Positions 12,089-24,188 of a stretch of DNA of 64,000 nt are shown here, one piece after another. The stretch spans positions 372,001 to 436,000 of the forward strand of contig SADC01001349.1 in NCBI GenBank assembly GCA_004194705.1. Reading direction: 5' to 3'. The notes beneath the pieces are model-generated. The model ran no database searches, was not told where the DNA came from, and saw only the letters and a program-made list of their open reading frames with translations. Positions within the stretch are counted from its first letter, which is position 1; each line of letters opens with the position of its first letter. The position numbers and the translations under genes were made by a program. This DNA is from Ditylenchus dipsaci. Its lineage: Eukaryota > Nematoda > Chromadorea > Rhabditida > Anguinidae.

Positions 12089-13765
12089 ACACCTGCCTCT
12101 CGTCCATATTCTCTAACACAATTTTTTTAAATTTTATTATTAGACCAGACGGTACACATACACATTTAGGCACACACATGTAGGGTCTTGATAGAATCAT
12201 GGGTTCTTACAAAACACAAACAAGAAAAGTCTATTTTAGTCTTTTTATTTATAACTCAGACTTCAAAATCAGAAAAATCAATTTATGTTTTTGGTATATA
12301 TACTTCTTAAATTTATGTTATATTCAACAAGTCTTCACTACGTTCCTTTTAACCCAAAGCATATTCTTAAGTTAGTTTACTTTACCTGAATCTAGTTTTG
12401 AAAATGAATTTCTTTGCTTTGGCTCTTTGTTGCTTTATTTCATCAGTAATCTTGGTGACAGCAAATACTAACTTGAAAACTTATCAACGCCAAGTTTCTT
12501 TGGCTACTGATGGTCACACTAATAGTCAACAGCATCAAAAACCTCCAATGCATCCAAACAAAACAGAAGACAGCCACAAGCATTCTTTGCGTTCTCGCAT
12601 TCATGACTCTATGGAACATATTGGCCATAAATTCAAACACATAGAGGAAAAACTTCACAATTTCTGGCATGGACTACCCAACCAAATTGGCTATGCAGCT
12701 GTGAGCCACTTAATCAAAAAACAATTTGAATCTATTCGTCAACATATATTGAAAATAAAAGAAAGCCATCATTCTCAGCACCGTGTCCGTCGTCAAGCAC
12801 TAAAAGAGGATGACTTGACAAGAATAGAGAAAATGTTCAATAATTTAGAAGTAGATACAAAGAGTCTAGAAGATAAAGTGGAAGAGTTGAAAGACTCTGA
12901 TCCATCTATACTAGTCACAAACAAGACCAACAGTGGTGTTGTAATCAACAACAAAAGACTTTCAGTCAATGAACTGTTGAGTCAACTAGCTCAAGCCTAT
13001 AACAATTTGGAACATCAAAATGAAAAACTACAACATAAGTTTGAGAAACTGCAGAAACAGGTTTAGTCAGTCGAGAAGACCATCACACAGCACCAGCTGA
13101 ACCAACTGAGGAAGACGAAGAAGAAGAGATTGAAGTATCCACTGCAACTTTGCAGACAACTATCACTAACTTCAAGCCTAATAGTGGTGTTGACACAGCT
13201 ACTCAAGTATTGTCAGTGGGACAATTATTGGCTGAGTTGGGTGGTGTGGATGTTGCAGAAATCCAAGACCAAGCTAAACATTATTTTATGACTGGAATAA
13301 ATGTTGTGGAATTCCAAATAGAAGCTACTATGAAAAAAGAAGAGCAAATCATTGAACACACATCAGAATCTAGAACCAAACATGCCATTGCTGTAGTTTT
13401 GCATGCCATTCTGCACTTTGCAGATGTGGTGGCTAAACCAGTGGTTGTGTTAGCATTAGTAGCTCTTGTAGGTGGTTGTATTGCTGGAGTCCTGATGCTT
13501 CCAATCATTACTCCTGTGCTTATGCCAATCATGCAAACCTTGATCCAATTGATTTCCACACTAACTAGACAACTTCTAGCCGAGTGGACTCATCATCATC
13601 ACTCTCCAACTAAGGCTTTGCAATCATCCTAATCAAATATAAATATATTGATATATTGATGTACATTATTGTGAAAAAATTGTGATGCACATATTGGTTT
13701 TTATTAAAGTAAACGGTTTTTGTAAATGTGGCTTGTCAAAAAGGGTTCGTAGGACTCAAGATCTA
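12089..13765 (+). repeat. Left arm of 1,677-bp inverted duplication
   Basis: The segment is repeated inverted and nearly identical at 22512-24188, and both arms are 1,677 bp by my boundaries. Homology breaks sharply after AGATCTA at 13765, where a separate CAGGATGGCC element starts. Each arm carries a whole gene with its upstream region and 3' flank. The spacer between arms is 8.7 kb. Confidence 0.9.
12398..13632 (+). pseudogene. Secreted/membrane coiled-coil protein, left copy, one frameshift
   Basis: Family not recognised. Seen: an intron-free open frame starts MKMNFFALALCCFISSVILV, a clear signal peptide. A His/Lys-rich region follows, then a basic RVRR site near residue 133, then a heptad-like segment (RIEKMFNNLEVDTKSLEDKV) typical of a coiled coil. 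The frame stops at 13066 because an A is missing in CAGAAACAGG compared with the right copy. After it the protein continues with an acidic stretch and a ~45-residue hydrophobic segment (PVVVLALVALVGGCIAGVLM) ending in a His-rich tail (THHHHSPTKALQSS, stop at 13632). A single-pass or hairpin membrane protein of about 410 residues is inferred. The gap may be a real mutation or an assembly error: the right copy is intact here but broken elsewhere. Confidence 0.6.
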
Positions 13766-14136
13766 CAGGATGGCCTAATAAAACCTGAAATTTTTCAAAA
13801 TTAACACTGTTTTGTTTAAAGCTTTGAATTTTTTTATTTCTAACATCATGTAGCAGTGTTTGATAGCTTTGAACGCCAAGATCAAGCGCTACGTGCTAGT
13901 ACAAAAACATTTGAAAATTACAACAAAAATTTAAATAATTGTATCAGAATTTTTTGTTCAAATTTAGACATTTAAAGCATCTTAATTGAGACAGTTACAG
14001 CCATTGAAATTTTGCGTGTCGCATTTATTTATTGTTTTTTTCATCGTGTCTCTATTTTTTATTTGAATTTGGTGTAACAAGGATGGACGGTTGCAGTCTT
14101 AGGTCATAAGGTCAGCTTCAAGGCAAGCAACATATG
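13766..14136. mobile_element. Truncated copy of the CAGGGTGGCC element
   Basis: Begins CAGGATGGCCTAATAAAACC after TA, directly abutting the inverted duplication. It parallels 33434-33815 through ...GGATGGACGGTTGCAGTC. The right half is absent; another repeat (CAGGGGCGTAGCCAG) starts at 14141. Confidence 0.65.
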
Positions 14137-15780
14137 GAAACAGGGGCGTAGCCAGAAATTTCTGACGGTGGGGGGGGGGGGCACCAAAAATTTTTAGGCC
14201 ATTTTACCTACACCGTTTTTCAAATTTTCGAAGGCATTTTACCTATACCGTCTTTGAAAAAATCTGACGGGGGGGGCACGCTAATCAAAATTTGGCTGAC
14301 TTTCTATCTACAGAAGTTCAGATACTCCGAGCTGTGTTTGATATCTGGTATATATACTCTTCACGCCTAAAATAAAATGTTTTACATTGGACACCAGCAG
14401 TGCCCCAACTTAAATTTTTTAAGAGAGCGCATGATAACACCTATTAAAAGGCATTTTCTGTAAAAATGAGCCTTCTCGTTCCCTCGAATTTTTCGAAATT
14501 TTTAGTTTTGGTCTCATTCGGAAGAGAAGACAATTCTGATTAAGTTTACTTTTTACAAAACGTCAACTTCATATTTGGATCTCGAGATATGGCCAATTAA
14601 AGTTTAAACCGTATCGGAAGTCTGAAATATGGTTATGTTCTCTCTTTTTCATGCAGCTTATAATTTTTATTGCAGAACCCTCACACATCTTATAACATTC
14701 TATTTCAGCAGGCTTTCTTTCTTATATATCTTGCTTTCCATTCATAGCGCTTTCTGAATCTGTAATAAAAAACGTGGAGGGCGACCTTTAAGGCACCGAA
14801 AAATAAGGTGTTATCGACAAATCGCTGTTTTGGAATGTTCTACTTTTGTTCTGAACCTAATTTCTTCACAAGAAAATCTAGTCACGGATAAGCTGTTGTT
14901 GTTTTGAAAAAGACTGCTTAATTCTGCGTGAAATTAAATAAATGCTTTGATTCAAATCAAAACATTTTGCTTATTCAAATATCCTGAAAGGAATACATGT
15001 CAAAAAATCGTTAAAATTCATCGTTAAAATAAAAATGGGGGGGGGGGGGTGGTTGTTGGTATTCGCTACTAAGGTCAAAAACTTTATCAAATATGATAGT
15101 GTCATGTGCAAATTTAAACTATCGATCTTTGGTCACTTTCTTCAAAAGTTTGTGACATCTAAGGACCGGCATGAACCAGAGCGCTAGCAAACAATCCTCA
15201 CTGTTGTTTTTAAGATGATCATGTTAAAGGTGATCATGTCAACCATAATAACCATGATCACAGAGATACAATAACCATAATGAATAGAGGGGGGGGCAAG
15301 GCATATTTTGGATCCTGATTGTTTACCAGAACCCCAGCATGAAATAACCAATGTCCTTTACCAGTATAAATACGTTGGCGAATAAAGCAATCGGTTAAGT
15401 TTTTTCTTTTGAGTTTGTTAAATTGCACTTACAAATGAGCTAGACTAGCAATCAACGCAAAACCCGAAGCTTTGAGAGTTTGTGGGCAGAGATAATAAAA
15501 TTATAAAATTTAAAATTGATCGACAGGGCGGCATACCTAAACAAGAGTTTAGGCCCTAACCAAAGACTGTAACCATGAATTTTACCAGGAACCAAAAGTG
15601 TTTTTTTCCATAAAAAGCTTATTTTCATATAATGTTTCGCTAAATTTCTAGTAATCTGAATAAAAAAACCGGAGCCACTTTTTACAAGAAAATCTTTCAA
15701 CAAAAAAACTAATAGTGCGAAAATCTCACAGTCAGGATAAATAAGGGTTTTTCACTTATTTAAAAATAGTGTTCAAACGA
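14137..15780. repeat. Poly-G-bearing repeats, no gene
   Basis: Starts CAGGGGCGTAGCCAGAAATT, a terminus type common on animal DNA transposons, and has G-runs at 14170, 14269, 15038 and 15290. The block near 15211-15300 (GATCATGT, AACCATGATCAC, then a G-run and CAAGGC) recurs at 49135-49262. The far end of the element was not found. Confidence 0.45.
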
Positions 15781-15789
15781 CTCCTAAGT

Positions 15790-16385
15790 AATATTTATAT
15801 GCTTAAAACGATAAGAAAGTCAATTTCTAACATTTTTCCACACAAAAAATGATATTTTTGGAATTTTTTTTTTGACTTTTTGCCTTGGGGAACCAAGGCA
15901 AATTTCCTTGTATTAAGGTATTCTACCCCGTTTTGGTCACTGGAGCTGGGCAAAAAGAGTCTCTTTATGCATTTTTGATCAGAAGTCTTGCTCGGAATTG
16001 TGTTAAGGTAAGTGAGTGCGCGCATCTCTAACCAACCAAGCCCCCTGCGCCCCAAAGGGGCGCAGGGGGCTTGGTTGCTTGGGTTGAGACGCGCACACCC
16101 ACATACCTTGGACGCAAATCACTCGTAAGTGACTCTGGATGCATAAAAATGTATGCATACCAGAGTTTCTTTATGCGGTAGGCCCCAGTCAACAAAACTA
16201 TGTTCAAATTCCATCTTTTTGTGGTATCCAGGTACCCTTTCAGGTTGGATTGCCTTGGGGGACCAAGGCAAAAGTCGAATTTCAGTCAAAAATTTTTTTT
16301 TTCTAAAAATCTATTTTTGTGTGGAAAAATGTCAGAAAATAACTTTTTTATCGTTTTAAGCATATAAAAATTACTTAGGAGTCAT
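15790..16385. repeat. 600-bp palindromic repeat with GC hairpin core
   Basis: Arms such as ATGCTTAAAACGATAA (left) return inverted near 16350 (TTATCGTTTTAAGCATATAA). GCCTTGGGGAACCAAGGC also recurs on both sides. The centre (16032-16083) is a near-perfect stem, CAAGCCCCCTGCGCCCC then its inverse around AAA. Related text occurs at 52480-52610. Confidence 0.7.
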
Positions 16386-16409
16386 TTAAACACTATTTTT
16401 ATATAAGTG

Positions 16410-16705
16410 AAAAATCTCACCGGAACACTCAAGTACAACATCTTTGCTTTGTTTAAAACACAAACACGTATAATTGAAATTGATTCTAAAAAAAATTTCT
16501 TGCCCTACAAATTGGTGGATTTCGGCCTGGATTTAGGGTGGATTTTCGTGTTGAAGTCCAATTTATGTTGTGTTTTGCGAATCTTTGTCAAATATCTCAC
16601 CGAAACACTCAAGTAAAACATCTCAGCTTTCTTTTGAGCACAAACAATAGAATAAAAGTGGCTTCTAAATTTTTTTCTTGCCCTCCAAATCGAAGGTGGT
16701 GGATT
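16410..16705. repeat. Two tandem copies of a ~180-bp unit
   Basis: CTCACCGGAACACTCAAGTA at 16418 and CTCACCGAAACACTCAAGTA at 16597 begin two diverged copies. Each ends near TTGCCCT.CAAAT...GGTGGATTT. Confidence 0.6.
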
Positions 16706-16719
16706 TAAGCCTTACAACC

Positions 16720-16965
16720 ACCAGAATGGGGCCCAAATCATCAGAAAAAGTACCAGAACCACCATTTTGGAGCCCGAACCAGGCGGATACCCCACAGACA
16801 CCAGGATAAGGCCGAAACCATCAAGATGGGGCCCAAAGCACCTTGATACGTCCCAATCACCAGGATGTATCCCGAACCACGCGGGTACCGCCCAACCACG
16901 AGGTTGGGGCTCGAACTACGTGGTATCCCCCAATCGTGGGTATCCCCCAATGCGCGGAAAGTTTG
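16720..16965. repeat. Degenerate short tandem repeat rich in CCACCAGGAT
   Basis: Loose repetition of words like GGGCCCAAACCACCAGGAT and GAACCACG. Open frames on both strands here are side effects. Confidence 0.5.
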
Positions 16966-17224
16966 TAGGCAAAAGCGGTTCCCAGGAAGAGGGTAGCCAG
17001 GAGGGGAGAGGGAAGGCTGGGTGATACCCAGGAAGGAGTGATCAGGGGGTATGTGAGGTTTAATATTTATTGAAATTTCAAAATACAATAGAGGCGCCTT
17101 CTTTCACTAGTATTTTAGTAGTCCAATCAGAGTTTAGTTAAAAACCGCACTTCAGTAGTCCAACGGAACTTTAATATTCCGACGGTAATTCAGTAATCCA
17201 ATAGACTTGTAGCATTCCAATATA

Positions 17225-17651
17225 CAGTCGAACCTCTCTATAGTGTACACCCCAAAAGTTCGTTCCCGCCTAGGGTCCGACATTTTTTTTAGCTCGATTT
17301 TCAATTTTTTTTGCTGATTCTTTTTTCACAGTCTGACCGCAAATATCGTAAGGATTCCGATTTTGCCGATCGTTTTTCATTTGTCTATATATTTTTTCTC
17401 TAAAAAAGCAAAACCTCCCAATAGTGTACATCTTATTTTCAAAGTGGTGTACACTATATGGAGGTTTTGCTTTTTAGAGAAAAAATATATAGACAAATGA
17501 AAAACGATCGGCAAAATCGGAATCCTTACGATATTTGCGGCCAGACTGTGAAAAAAGAATCAGCAAAAAAAAATTGAAAATCGAGCTAAAAAAAGTGTCG
17601 GACCCTAGGGGAACGAACTTTTGGGGTGTACACTATAGAGAGGTTCGACTG
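17225..17651. mobile_element. Palindromic pogo-like MITE
   Basis: CAGTCGAACCTCTCTATAGT at the left and its exact inverse at the right are flanked by TA. The two ~200-bp arms are almost perfect inverse copies (for example GGACCCTAGG, CGATCGTTTTTCATTTGTC). The CAGTCGAACC terminus with a TA target fits pogo/Tigger. Siblings: 48202-48604 and 54546-54851. Confidence 0.8.
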
Positions 17652-17669
17652 TATTCAATGTCCAAAATA

Positions 17670-18260
17670 CAGGGTGATTTATTATAAACGACCCATTAAA
17701 TTTTGATCACAATTTTTTAATAATTAACTTTTGAACAATATTTTTATTTATTTTGTAGCTAAGATCTGAGGCAAAAGCTTGGTACCAAGCATGACTTAAC
17801 ACTCTTCAAAGCTAATAAAAAATCCAGTGAAATAAATAAACAACATTTTCTATTTTCTACGCTACTTCTATACTGCTTTTCTATAATAGGACAAAAACCT
17901 TGTCCTGGTCCTCTTCTTGTTTTTCAAATCGCATTTTTGAACTTTGCATATCATTTATGGATTTTTTCTCATCCGGCACTGCTATGTTCCGTCCAAATTC
18001 TCATAGATCTCTTTTTAATTAGCGGAATTTTTTTCTTCTTTAATAAGCCATTCTACGCATTTCAATCGTTTTTTGATAGAATATCGCATCTAAAACCGTT
18101 TTAATAAAAGACCAATATTTTTAAAGATATAAACACAACTATAATATATGTTTGTACCATTCTCTTATCTAAGGTCTCAAGTAGAAAAAATCTTGTTTAA
18201 AGGTCGCTTATAAAAAATTTGTGATCAAAATCAATATGACGTTTATGATGAATCACCCTG
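17670..18260. mobile_element. Mariner-type MITE, CAGGGTGATT ends
   Basis: CAGGGTGATTTATTATAAAC at the left, with its inverse ending AATCACCCTG at 18260, flanked by TA on each side. Inner arms share TTTTGATCACAA. No coding remnant. Confidence 0.75.
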
Positions 18261-18353
18261 TATATTCATATTTTAATTTTTGGTATTATTCAGATATTAT
18301 TCGGTACTTTAGCTGTTTATAAGGACCACTTTTGTTTTAAAAAGAGACTACAG

Positions 18354-18640
18354 TCAAACTTCGATATGGTGCGACTTCGATATAGTACGAACCTTGATAT
18401 AGTGCGATTTTTTCAGGTTTGGTTGATTTTTCATTAAACATAAAAGAAAACCTCGATTTAGTACTCCTCGATATAGTGCGAACCTTTATATAGTGCGGTA
18501 TTTTTTCGGTCCCGGCTTTTTAATTGAACCTCGATATAATGCGAAGCTCATTTTCTAGCACAAAAACAAAGGTAGACAGTTACCCTCCAGCACAGTTAAC
18601 CTTCTAGTACAGTTTACCCTAATTATAGTACGATTTTTTT
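18354..18640. repeat. Pogo-like terminus with short tandem words
   Basis: CAGTCAAACTTCGATATGGT followed by diverged repeats of CGATATAGTGCGAACC. Only one end is evident. Confidence 0.45.
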
Positions 18641-19599
18641 AACTGGTTCAGTTTTTTAGTTTTTGAAAATCAAAAGACGCTAAATCAAATTATGAATTTT
18701 TGACCAAAAAAAAACGTGACACACCCCTGTGGGTCGAAATTTTTTTCCAAAAAGTGCTTTCCCAATTCTAAAAACATGTTTTTTTATCGTTCTGAGCACG
18801 TTTTATTGCGTTAGAAGTGGTTTAAACTCAATTTGGAAGAGGGTCAGATTCTGCATTCCGGTCAAGTTCAGAAAATTTCCGAAAATTTAATTTTTTTTGC
18901 AAATTCCGCAGACATAATCACATAAAACCTTATAACCAGAATGTAGCCCTGGTTTTTGACTTTAAGTTTGGTTATTGATATGTATCTAAGAGGATTCGAA
19001 ATGAAAATTTTCAAAAAGGGCATTTGGTAAAAAAAGACATTTTGACTATTTTGAAGAAAAAAGTCATTTTGTCCAGTGCTTATTGCGATTTTGGAGCGAA
19101 AAAACTTGAGTTTTGGGTCAAAAAATTTCGAGTTTCTTTCCGACTTTTATCTATACTTTTTGGAAATGGTCAAAATGTTTTAGTCCTGGAATCCAGTTTC
19201 GGATCTCAGCTTCAAAATGAGCCATAGATCGCTATTTTGAGTTATGGTCGGAATGGCTGCAGGTGTGGCTAAAGATTCAAACTCAGGAAAAAAGTCCAGG
19301 TCAGATTTCTGGACTTTTTAAATTCAAATTAAATTTGGCGCCAAAACATTTTCATGTATTCCGCTTTCAAATCATTTTTATTTATTGATATTTGGCGCAG
19401 TTTGACTGAAATTAGATTTGAATTTATTTTAGGTGTTTTTGGTGTGGTATTTTCCCCAATTTTTTAAGTTTGCTCTGTTTTTAGGAAACCTAGGTGGTCA
19501 GATAGTCTTTCATGGCAATTTCCGTGTACTCTTTATGATTTCATCTAATGTGTTTCAGGCATCTTCAGGAGATAACAGCGGCTACTCAAGCAAATTCTA
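18641..19599. other. Unassigned repeat-like spacer
   Basis: The block at about 19046-19112 (GTCATTTTGTCCAGTGCTTA onward) recurs at 21228-21278, so it brackets the minisatellite as a direct repeat. No gene recognised. Confidence 0.4.
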
Positions 19600-20510
19600 C
19601 GGTCACTCAGATACACTTCTCCGGCATTTCTGATGGACGCAAGTGGACTTCTACGGCATCTCTGGTGGACTCAGGTGGACTTTTACGGCATCTCTGATTG
19701 ACGCAGGTGGACTTCTACGGCATCTCTGGTGGACTCGGGTGACTTCTGCGACATCTCTGTTGGACTTCTACAGCATTTCAAGTGGAGTTCTATAGCGTCT
19801 CAGGTGGACTTATATGGCATCTTAGGTGCATTTTCATGTCGCTTCAGGTGGACTGCAACGGCATCTCAGGCGGAGTTCTACGGCGTCTTAGGTGGACTTC
19901 TTAATCGACTCAGGTGGACTTCTATGTCATCTCAGGTAGACTTCTTAAGCGACTCAGGTGGATGTAAGTGGACTTCTGCGGTGACTAAAATGGGCTTTCA
20001 CGGCATTTCAGGTGGATTTCTTCTTTTACTCTGGTGGACTTCTAGACCAATTCAGGTGGACATCTACGGCATAATTGGAGGACTTCTACGGCATCATATG
20101 TGGACTCACACGGCGTCTCTGGCGGACTTTCACGCATCTCTCATATTCTTCTATGGCGATCTAGGTGGGCTCTTACACCAATTCAGGTGGACATATACGG
20201 CATCATTGGAGAATTCTACGGCATCTCAGGTGGACGTTTGCGGTATCTTAGGTGGTCTTCTTCAGCGACTCAGGTGGACTTATATGGCATCTCAGGCAGA
20301 CTCCTGTGGCATGGCGGGTGGCCTTCTATGGCATCTCAGGTGGTCTTCCTTAGCGACCCAGGTGGACGTGGGCTTTTAAAGCATTTCAAATGGAATTCTA
20401 CTTCAGCTCCGCTTATAGATACTTTGTTTAGGTACCATCAAACGGTATCTCAATTGATCCCATATGGCATCATAAGTAGAATTTAACAGCATCGCAGGTA
20501 ATTCACAGCG
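19600..20510. repeat. 22-bp minisatellite, about 40 copies
   Basis: Tandem variants of a 22-bp unit (TCTACGGCATCTC followed by AGGTGGACT) run for about 0.9 kb. Because 22 is not a multiple of three and the unit lacks stops, long open frames arise in more than one frame (to about 216 codons). They have no signal, domain or splice logic and I do not call them genes. Confidence 0.85.
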
Positions 20511-20858
20511 ACATCACGGGTAGCCTCTTACAGGATCATTGTTTGGGTACATTGTGTGCTCTTTTCATTTTCACGATTATTGATACTGTCTTTAGGAAGC
20601 ATTTAACGGCAGCCTAGATGTACTGCAGCAATACTTCTCATAATCCCTTCGCGCCTGAACTCTTTTAATTCGGGCAACTCAACCACTTGAAGAAAAAATC
20701 CCATTTAAGTAAAGGCACTTCTTACTCTATTTTGAGGGTTTTCTCATTCAAGGCATTTCAACAACCTCAAAAGGGCATTAAATTCGAATCAAAGCGAGTC
20801 TAATCCCGGTGGATGCAACTTCTTCATCTCAAAGAGTATTAAGATATTCAAAGTATCA

Positions 20859-20965
20859 CTCTTTTAGGCTTAGTAATTAGGCTTAGCCCTTAGGCTCAGG
20901 CTTTGGGTCTAAGGCATTAGGCTTAGCCCTTAGGCTTAGGCTTTGGTCTTAGGCATTAAGCTTAG
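20859..20965. repeat. TTAGGC-like degenerate run
   Basis: Repeats of TTAGGCTTAGCCCTTAGGC type. TTAGGC is the usual nematode telomere unit, but the spacing here is irregular. Similar short runs occur at 34026-34060 and 61458-61505. Confidence 0.5.
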
Positions 20966-21787
20966 GGACAACCCGTACTAATTTCAGTTATTTCAAAAAA
21001 ATTATTGTTTAGGGGTCCCTGAAAAGTTATAAAGGATGGTGGGGCCGGATATTTCCGAGTGGCCTTTTTGGGAGAGGGAGGGGGTATTAACAAGAAGCGT
21101 CGGATTTTATTATTAATAATAAATCAATTCAGGAGGCCCTATGGCCTCCTCTAGGCTCAGGTCTAAACGCGAAGCGTTTTCTTATAACTACAGCACCCGG
21201 GCCCCGGTACCCTAGTTTTTGAAGAAAAAAAGTCATTTTGTCCAGTGCTTATTGCGATTTTGGAGCGAAAAAAACAGATTTTGACTAAAAACTTCAGAAA
21301 TAAAAAGGACCCAAAAAGGACAAACTTTTATAAAAAGGACAATTGCGAACCCTGGTATATAATCATGTCCACCAGAGCACCGATAAAAACGTAAGTTCTG
21401 AAACAGTTCCTAAAACTACCAGTATGCTCCTGAATTGGATCAGGGCAAATTTTTTTCGAAATTTCGATCTGATTTGTTTTTTGTCGGGTGGATTCATAAT
21501 GATATCGATTTATGTGAAAAATTAAGCGTTTGAAAATAAAATTAAATTAACTTAAGCTTGCGAAATCCCATTTTCTAGTCAAAATACCCCCTAAAGTCTG
21601 ACCTCTTTTAAGAGGCATAATCTGTAACTTTGGAGGTTTTTGTGGCACAGCCTTTTTTTCGACTTTTTCAGTCAGACATGTTATGTTACCGTTCGACGAC
21701 CAATTTATTAAGTAATTTTTTAACTACCAAAATGACCTCCTTTCTCAATATCGATAGAGATGGGCTGTTTCAATTACGCTCATATGC

Positions 21788-21932
21788 ATACCGTATAACC
21801 TCTTTAATCAACCCCCCCCCCCCAAAAATTTGGAAACTGTAAACCAAAAATGGCCTTAACTCTAAAATCGTAGTCAGGAAAATGAAATGGCGGATTATTA
21901 GAGGGTAGGGGATTAATAGAGGTTATACGGTA
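21788..21932. repeat. MITE of the ACCGTAT family
   Basis: ATACCGTATAACCTCTTTAA at the left and the inverse of TACCGTATAACCTCTATTAA at the right. 145 bp, with a C-run inside the left arm. Confidence 0.6.
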
Positions 21933-22511
21933 TGTGGGCTTATTGGCCCTGTCCATAGTCGAGGTCGACTTTTAGGGTCAACTTTTCTTACATTCAAAAA
22001 AATGTCAATATTTCTTTAAAAATTATTTTATTTTGATTTTTATGACCATAGAGAAACTTTTTGCGCTCAACACGACAATTTAGACAGTTTTCGAGTGGTT
22101 TTTGAAATTTTGACGTATATAAATTTGTGCGAGAGAAAGTTGAGGGGTCAACATGGGTTAACTTAAGGGTCAACATTTGCTAAAAAAATTTAGAGACAAG
22201 ATTTCATATTGCTGTTATAGTTATCTTGTAGAGCTCAAAAAGTTGAAGGGTCAACTCGACTGTGGACAGAGCCATTCTACTCGGCTTAAGTTGCTCTAAA
22301 AGATGGCTGGGAAAAATTACTATATTATTGCAAAAGTTTTAAACTTTTAACCAATTCAAGGCAAAATTACAAATTTTAAACTATGCTTTTTCTCAAAATT
22401 TGTTATTTTTCCCGTAAAATGGCTTTGATTAGAATTCACATGGGGCACAGACTACAGGGACCAAAGAAAAATTTTTAAATTTTTTCACAATTTTTAACTT
22501 TTGAAACGGTC
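21933..22511. repeat. AGGGTCAAC-rich spacer
   Basis: Words GGGTCAACTTTT / AAGGGTCAAC recur several times on both strands between 21970 and 22260. No gene seen. Confidence 0.4.
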
Positions 22512-24188
22512 TAGATCTTGAGTCCTACGAACCCTTTTTGACAAGCCACATTTACAAAAACCGTTTACTTTAATAAAAACCAATATGTGCATCACAATTT
22601 TTTTCACAATAATGTACATCAATATATCAATTATATTTATATTTGATTAGGATGATTGCAAAGCCTTAGTTGGAGAGTGATGATGATGAGTCCACTCGGC
22701 TAGAAGTTGTCTAGTTAGTGTGGAAATCAATTGGATCAAGGTTTGCATGATTGGCATAAGCACAGGAGTAATGATTGGAAGCATCAGGACTCCAGCAATA
22801 CAACCACCTACAAGAGCTACTAATGCTAACACAACCACTGGTTTAGCCACCACATCTGCAAAGTGCAGAATGGCATGCAAAACTACAGCAATGGCATGTT
22901 TGGTTCTAGATTCTGATGTGTGTTCAATGATTTGCTCTTCTTTTTTCATAGTAGCTTCTATTTGGAATTCCACAACATTTATTCCAGTCATAAAATAATG
23001 TTTAGCTTGGTCTTGGATTTCTGCAACATCCACACCACCCAACTCAGCCAATAATTGTCCCACTGACAATACTTGAGTAGCTGTGTCAACACCACTATTA
23101 GGCTTGAAGTTAGTGATAGTTGTCTGCAAAGTTGCAGTGGATACTTCAATCTCTTCTTCATCCTCTTCAGATGGTTCAGCTGGTGCTGTGTGATGGTCTT
23201 CTTGACTGACTAAACCTGTTTTCTGGAGTTTCTCAAACTTATGTTGTAGTTTTTCATTTTGATGTTCCAAATTGTTATAGGCTTGAGCTAGTTGACTCAA
23301 CAGTTCATTGACTGAAAGTCTTTTGTTGTTGATTACAACACCACTGTTGGTCTTGTTTGTGACTAGTATAGATGGATCAGAGTCTTTCAACTCTTCCACT
23401 TTATCTTCTAGACTCTTTGTATCTACTTCTAAATTATTGAACATTTTCTCTATTCTTGTCAAGTCATCCTCTTTTAGTGCTTGACGACGGACACGGTGCT
23501 GAGAATGATGGCTTTCTTTTATTTTCAATATATGTTGACGAATAGATTCAAATTGTTTTTGATTAAGTGGCTCACAGCTGCATAGCCAATTTGGTTAGGT
23601 AGTCCATGCCAAAAATTATGAAGTTTTTCCTCTATGTGTTTGAATTTATGGCCAATATGTTCCATAGAGTCATGAATGCGAGAACGCAAAGAATGCTTGT
23701 GGCTGTCTTCTGTTTTGTTTGGATGCATTGGAGGTTTTGATGCTGTTGACTATTAGTGTGACCATCAGTAGCCAAAGAAACTTGGCGTTGATAAGTTTTC
23801 AAGTTAGTATTTGCTGTCACCAAGATTACTGATGAAATAAAGCAACAAAGAGCCAAAGCAAAGAAATTCATTTTCAAAACTAGATTCAGGTAAAGTAAAC
23901 TAACTTAAGAATATGCTTTGGGTTAAAAGGAACGTAGTGAAGACTTGTTGAATATAACATAAATTTAAGAAGTATATATACCAAAAACATAAATTGATTT
24001 TTCTGATTTTTGAAGTCTGAGTTATAAATAAAAAGACTAAAATAGACTTTTTCTTGTTTGTGTTTTGTAAGAACCCATGATTCTATCAAGACCCTACATG
24101 TGTGTGCCTAAATGTGTATGTGTACCGTCTGGTCTAATAATAAAATTTAAAAAAATTGTGTTAGAGAATATGGACGAGAGGCAGGTGT
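22512..24188 (-). repeat. Right arm of 1,677-bp inverted duplication
   Basis: Inverse near-identical copy of 12089-13765, including gene, leader and 3' flank. Differences seen are scattered substitutions and one-base A-run length changes. Confidence 0.9.
22647..23877 (-). pseudogene. Secreted/membrane coiled-coil protein, right copy, two frameshifts
   Basis: Same unrecognised protein as at 12398. Here the coiled-coil, acidic stretch (EPSEEDEEEIE) and hydrophobic carboxy half are one continuous frame from about 23528 to 22647. The amino-terminal part is broken twice: A-runs near 23740 (CATCAAAACCTCC) and 23560 (ATCAAAAACAATT) are each one A shorter than in the left copy. The start at 23877 begins MKMNFFALALCC. 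So the two copies are damaged in different places. Either both are decaying, or the indels are base-calling errors and both genes are intact. Confidence 0.6.

Noticed and set aside
12398..13632. Viral fusion-protein-like layout (signal, RVRR, coiled coil, hydrophobic tail)
   Set aside because: No hydrophobic peptide follows RVRR, there is no recognisable viral motif, and no viral genes lie nearby. The resemblance is only in layout.
16741..17088. Open frames of about 85-115 codons on both strands
   Set aside because: Produced by a degenerate tandem repeat; no family resemblance.
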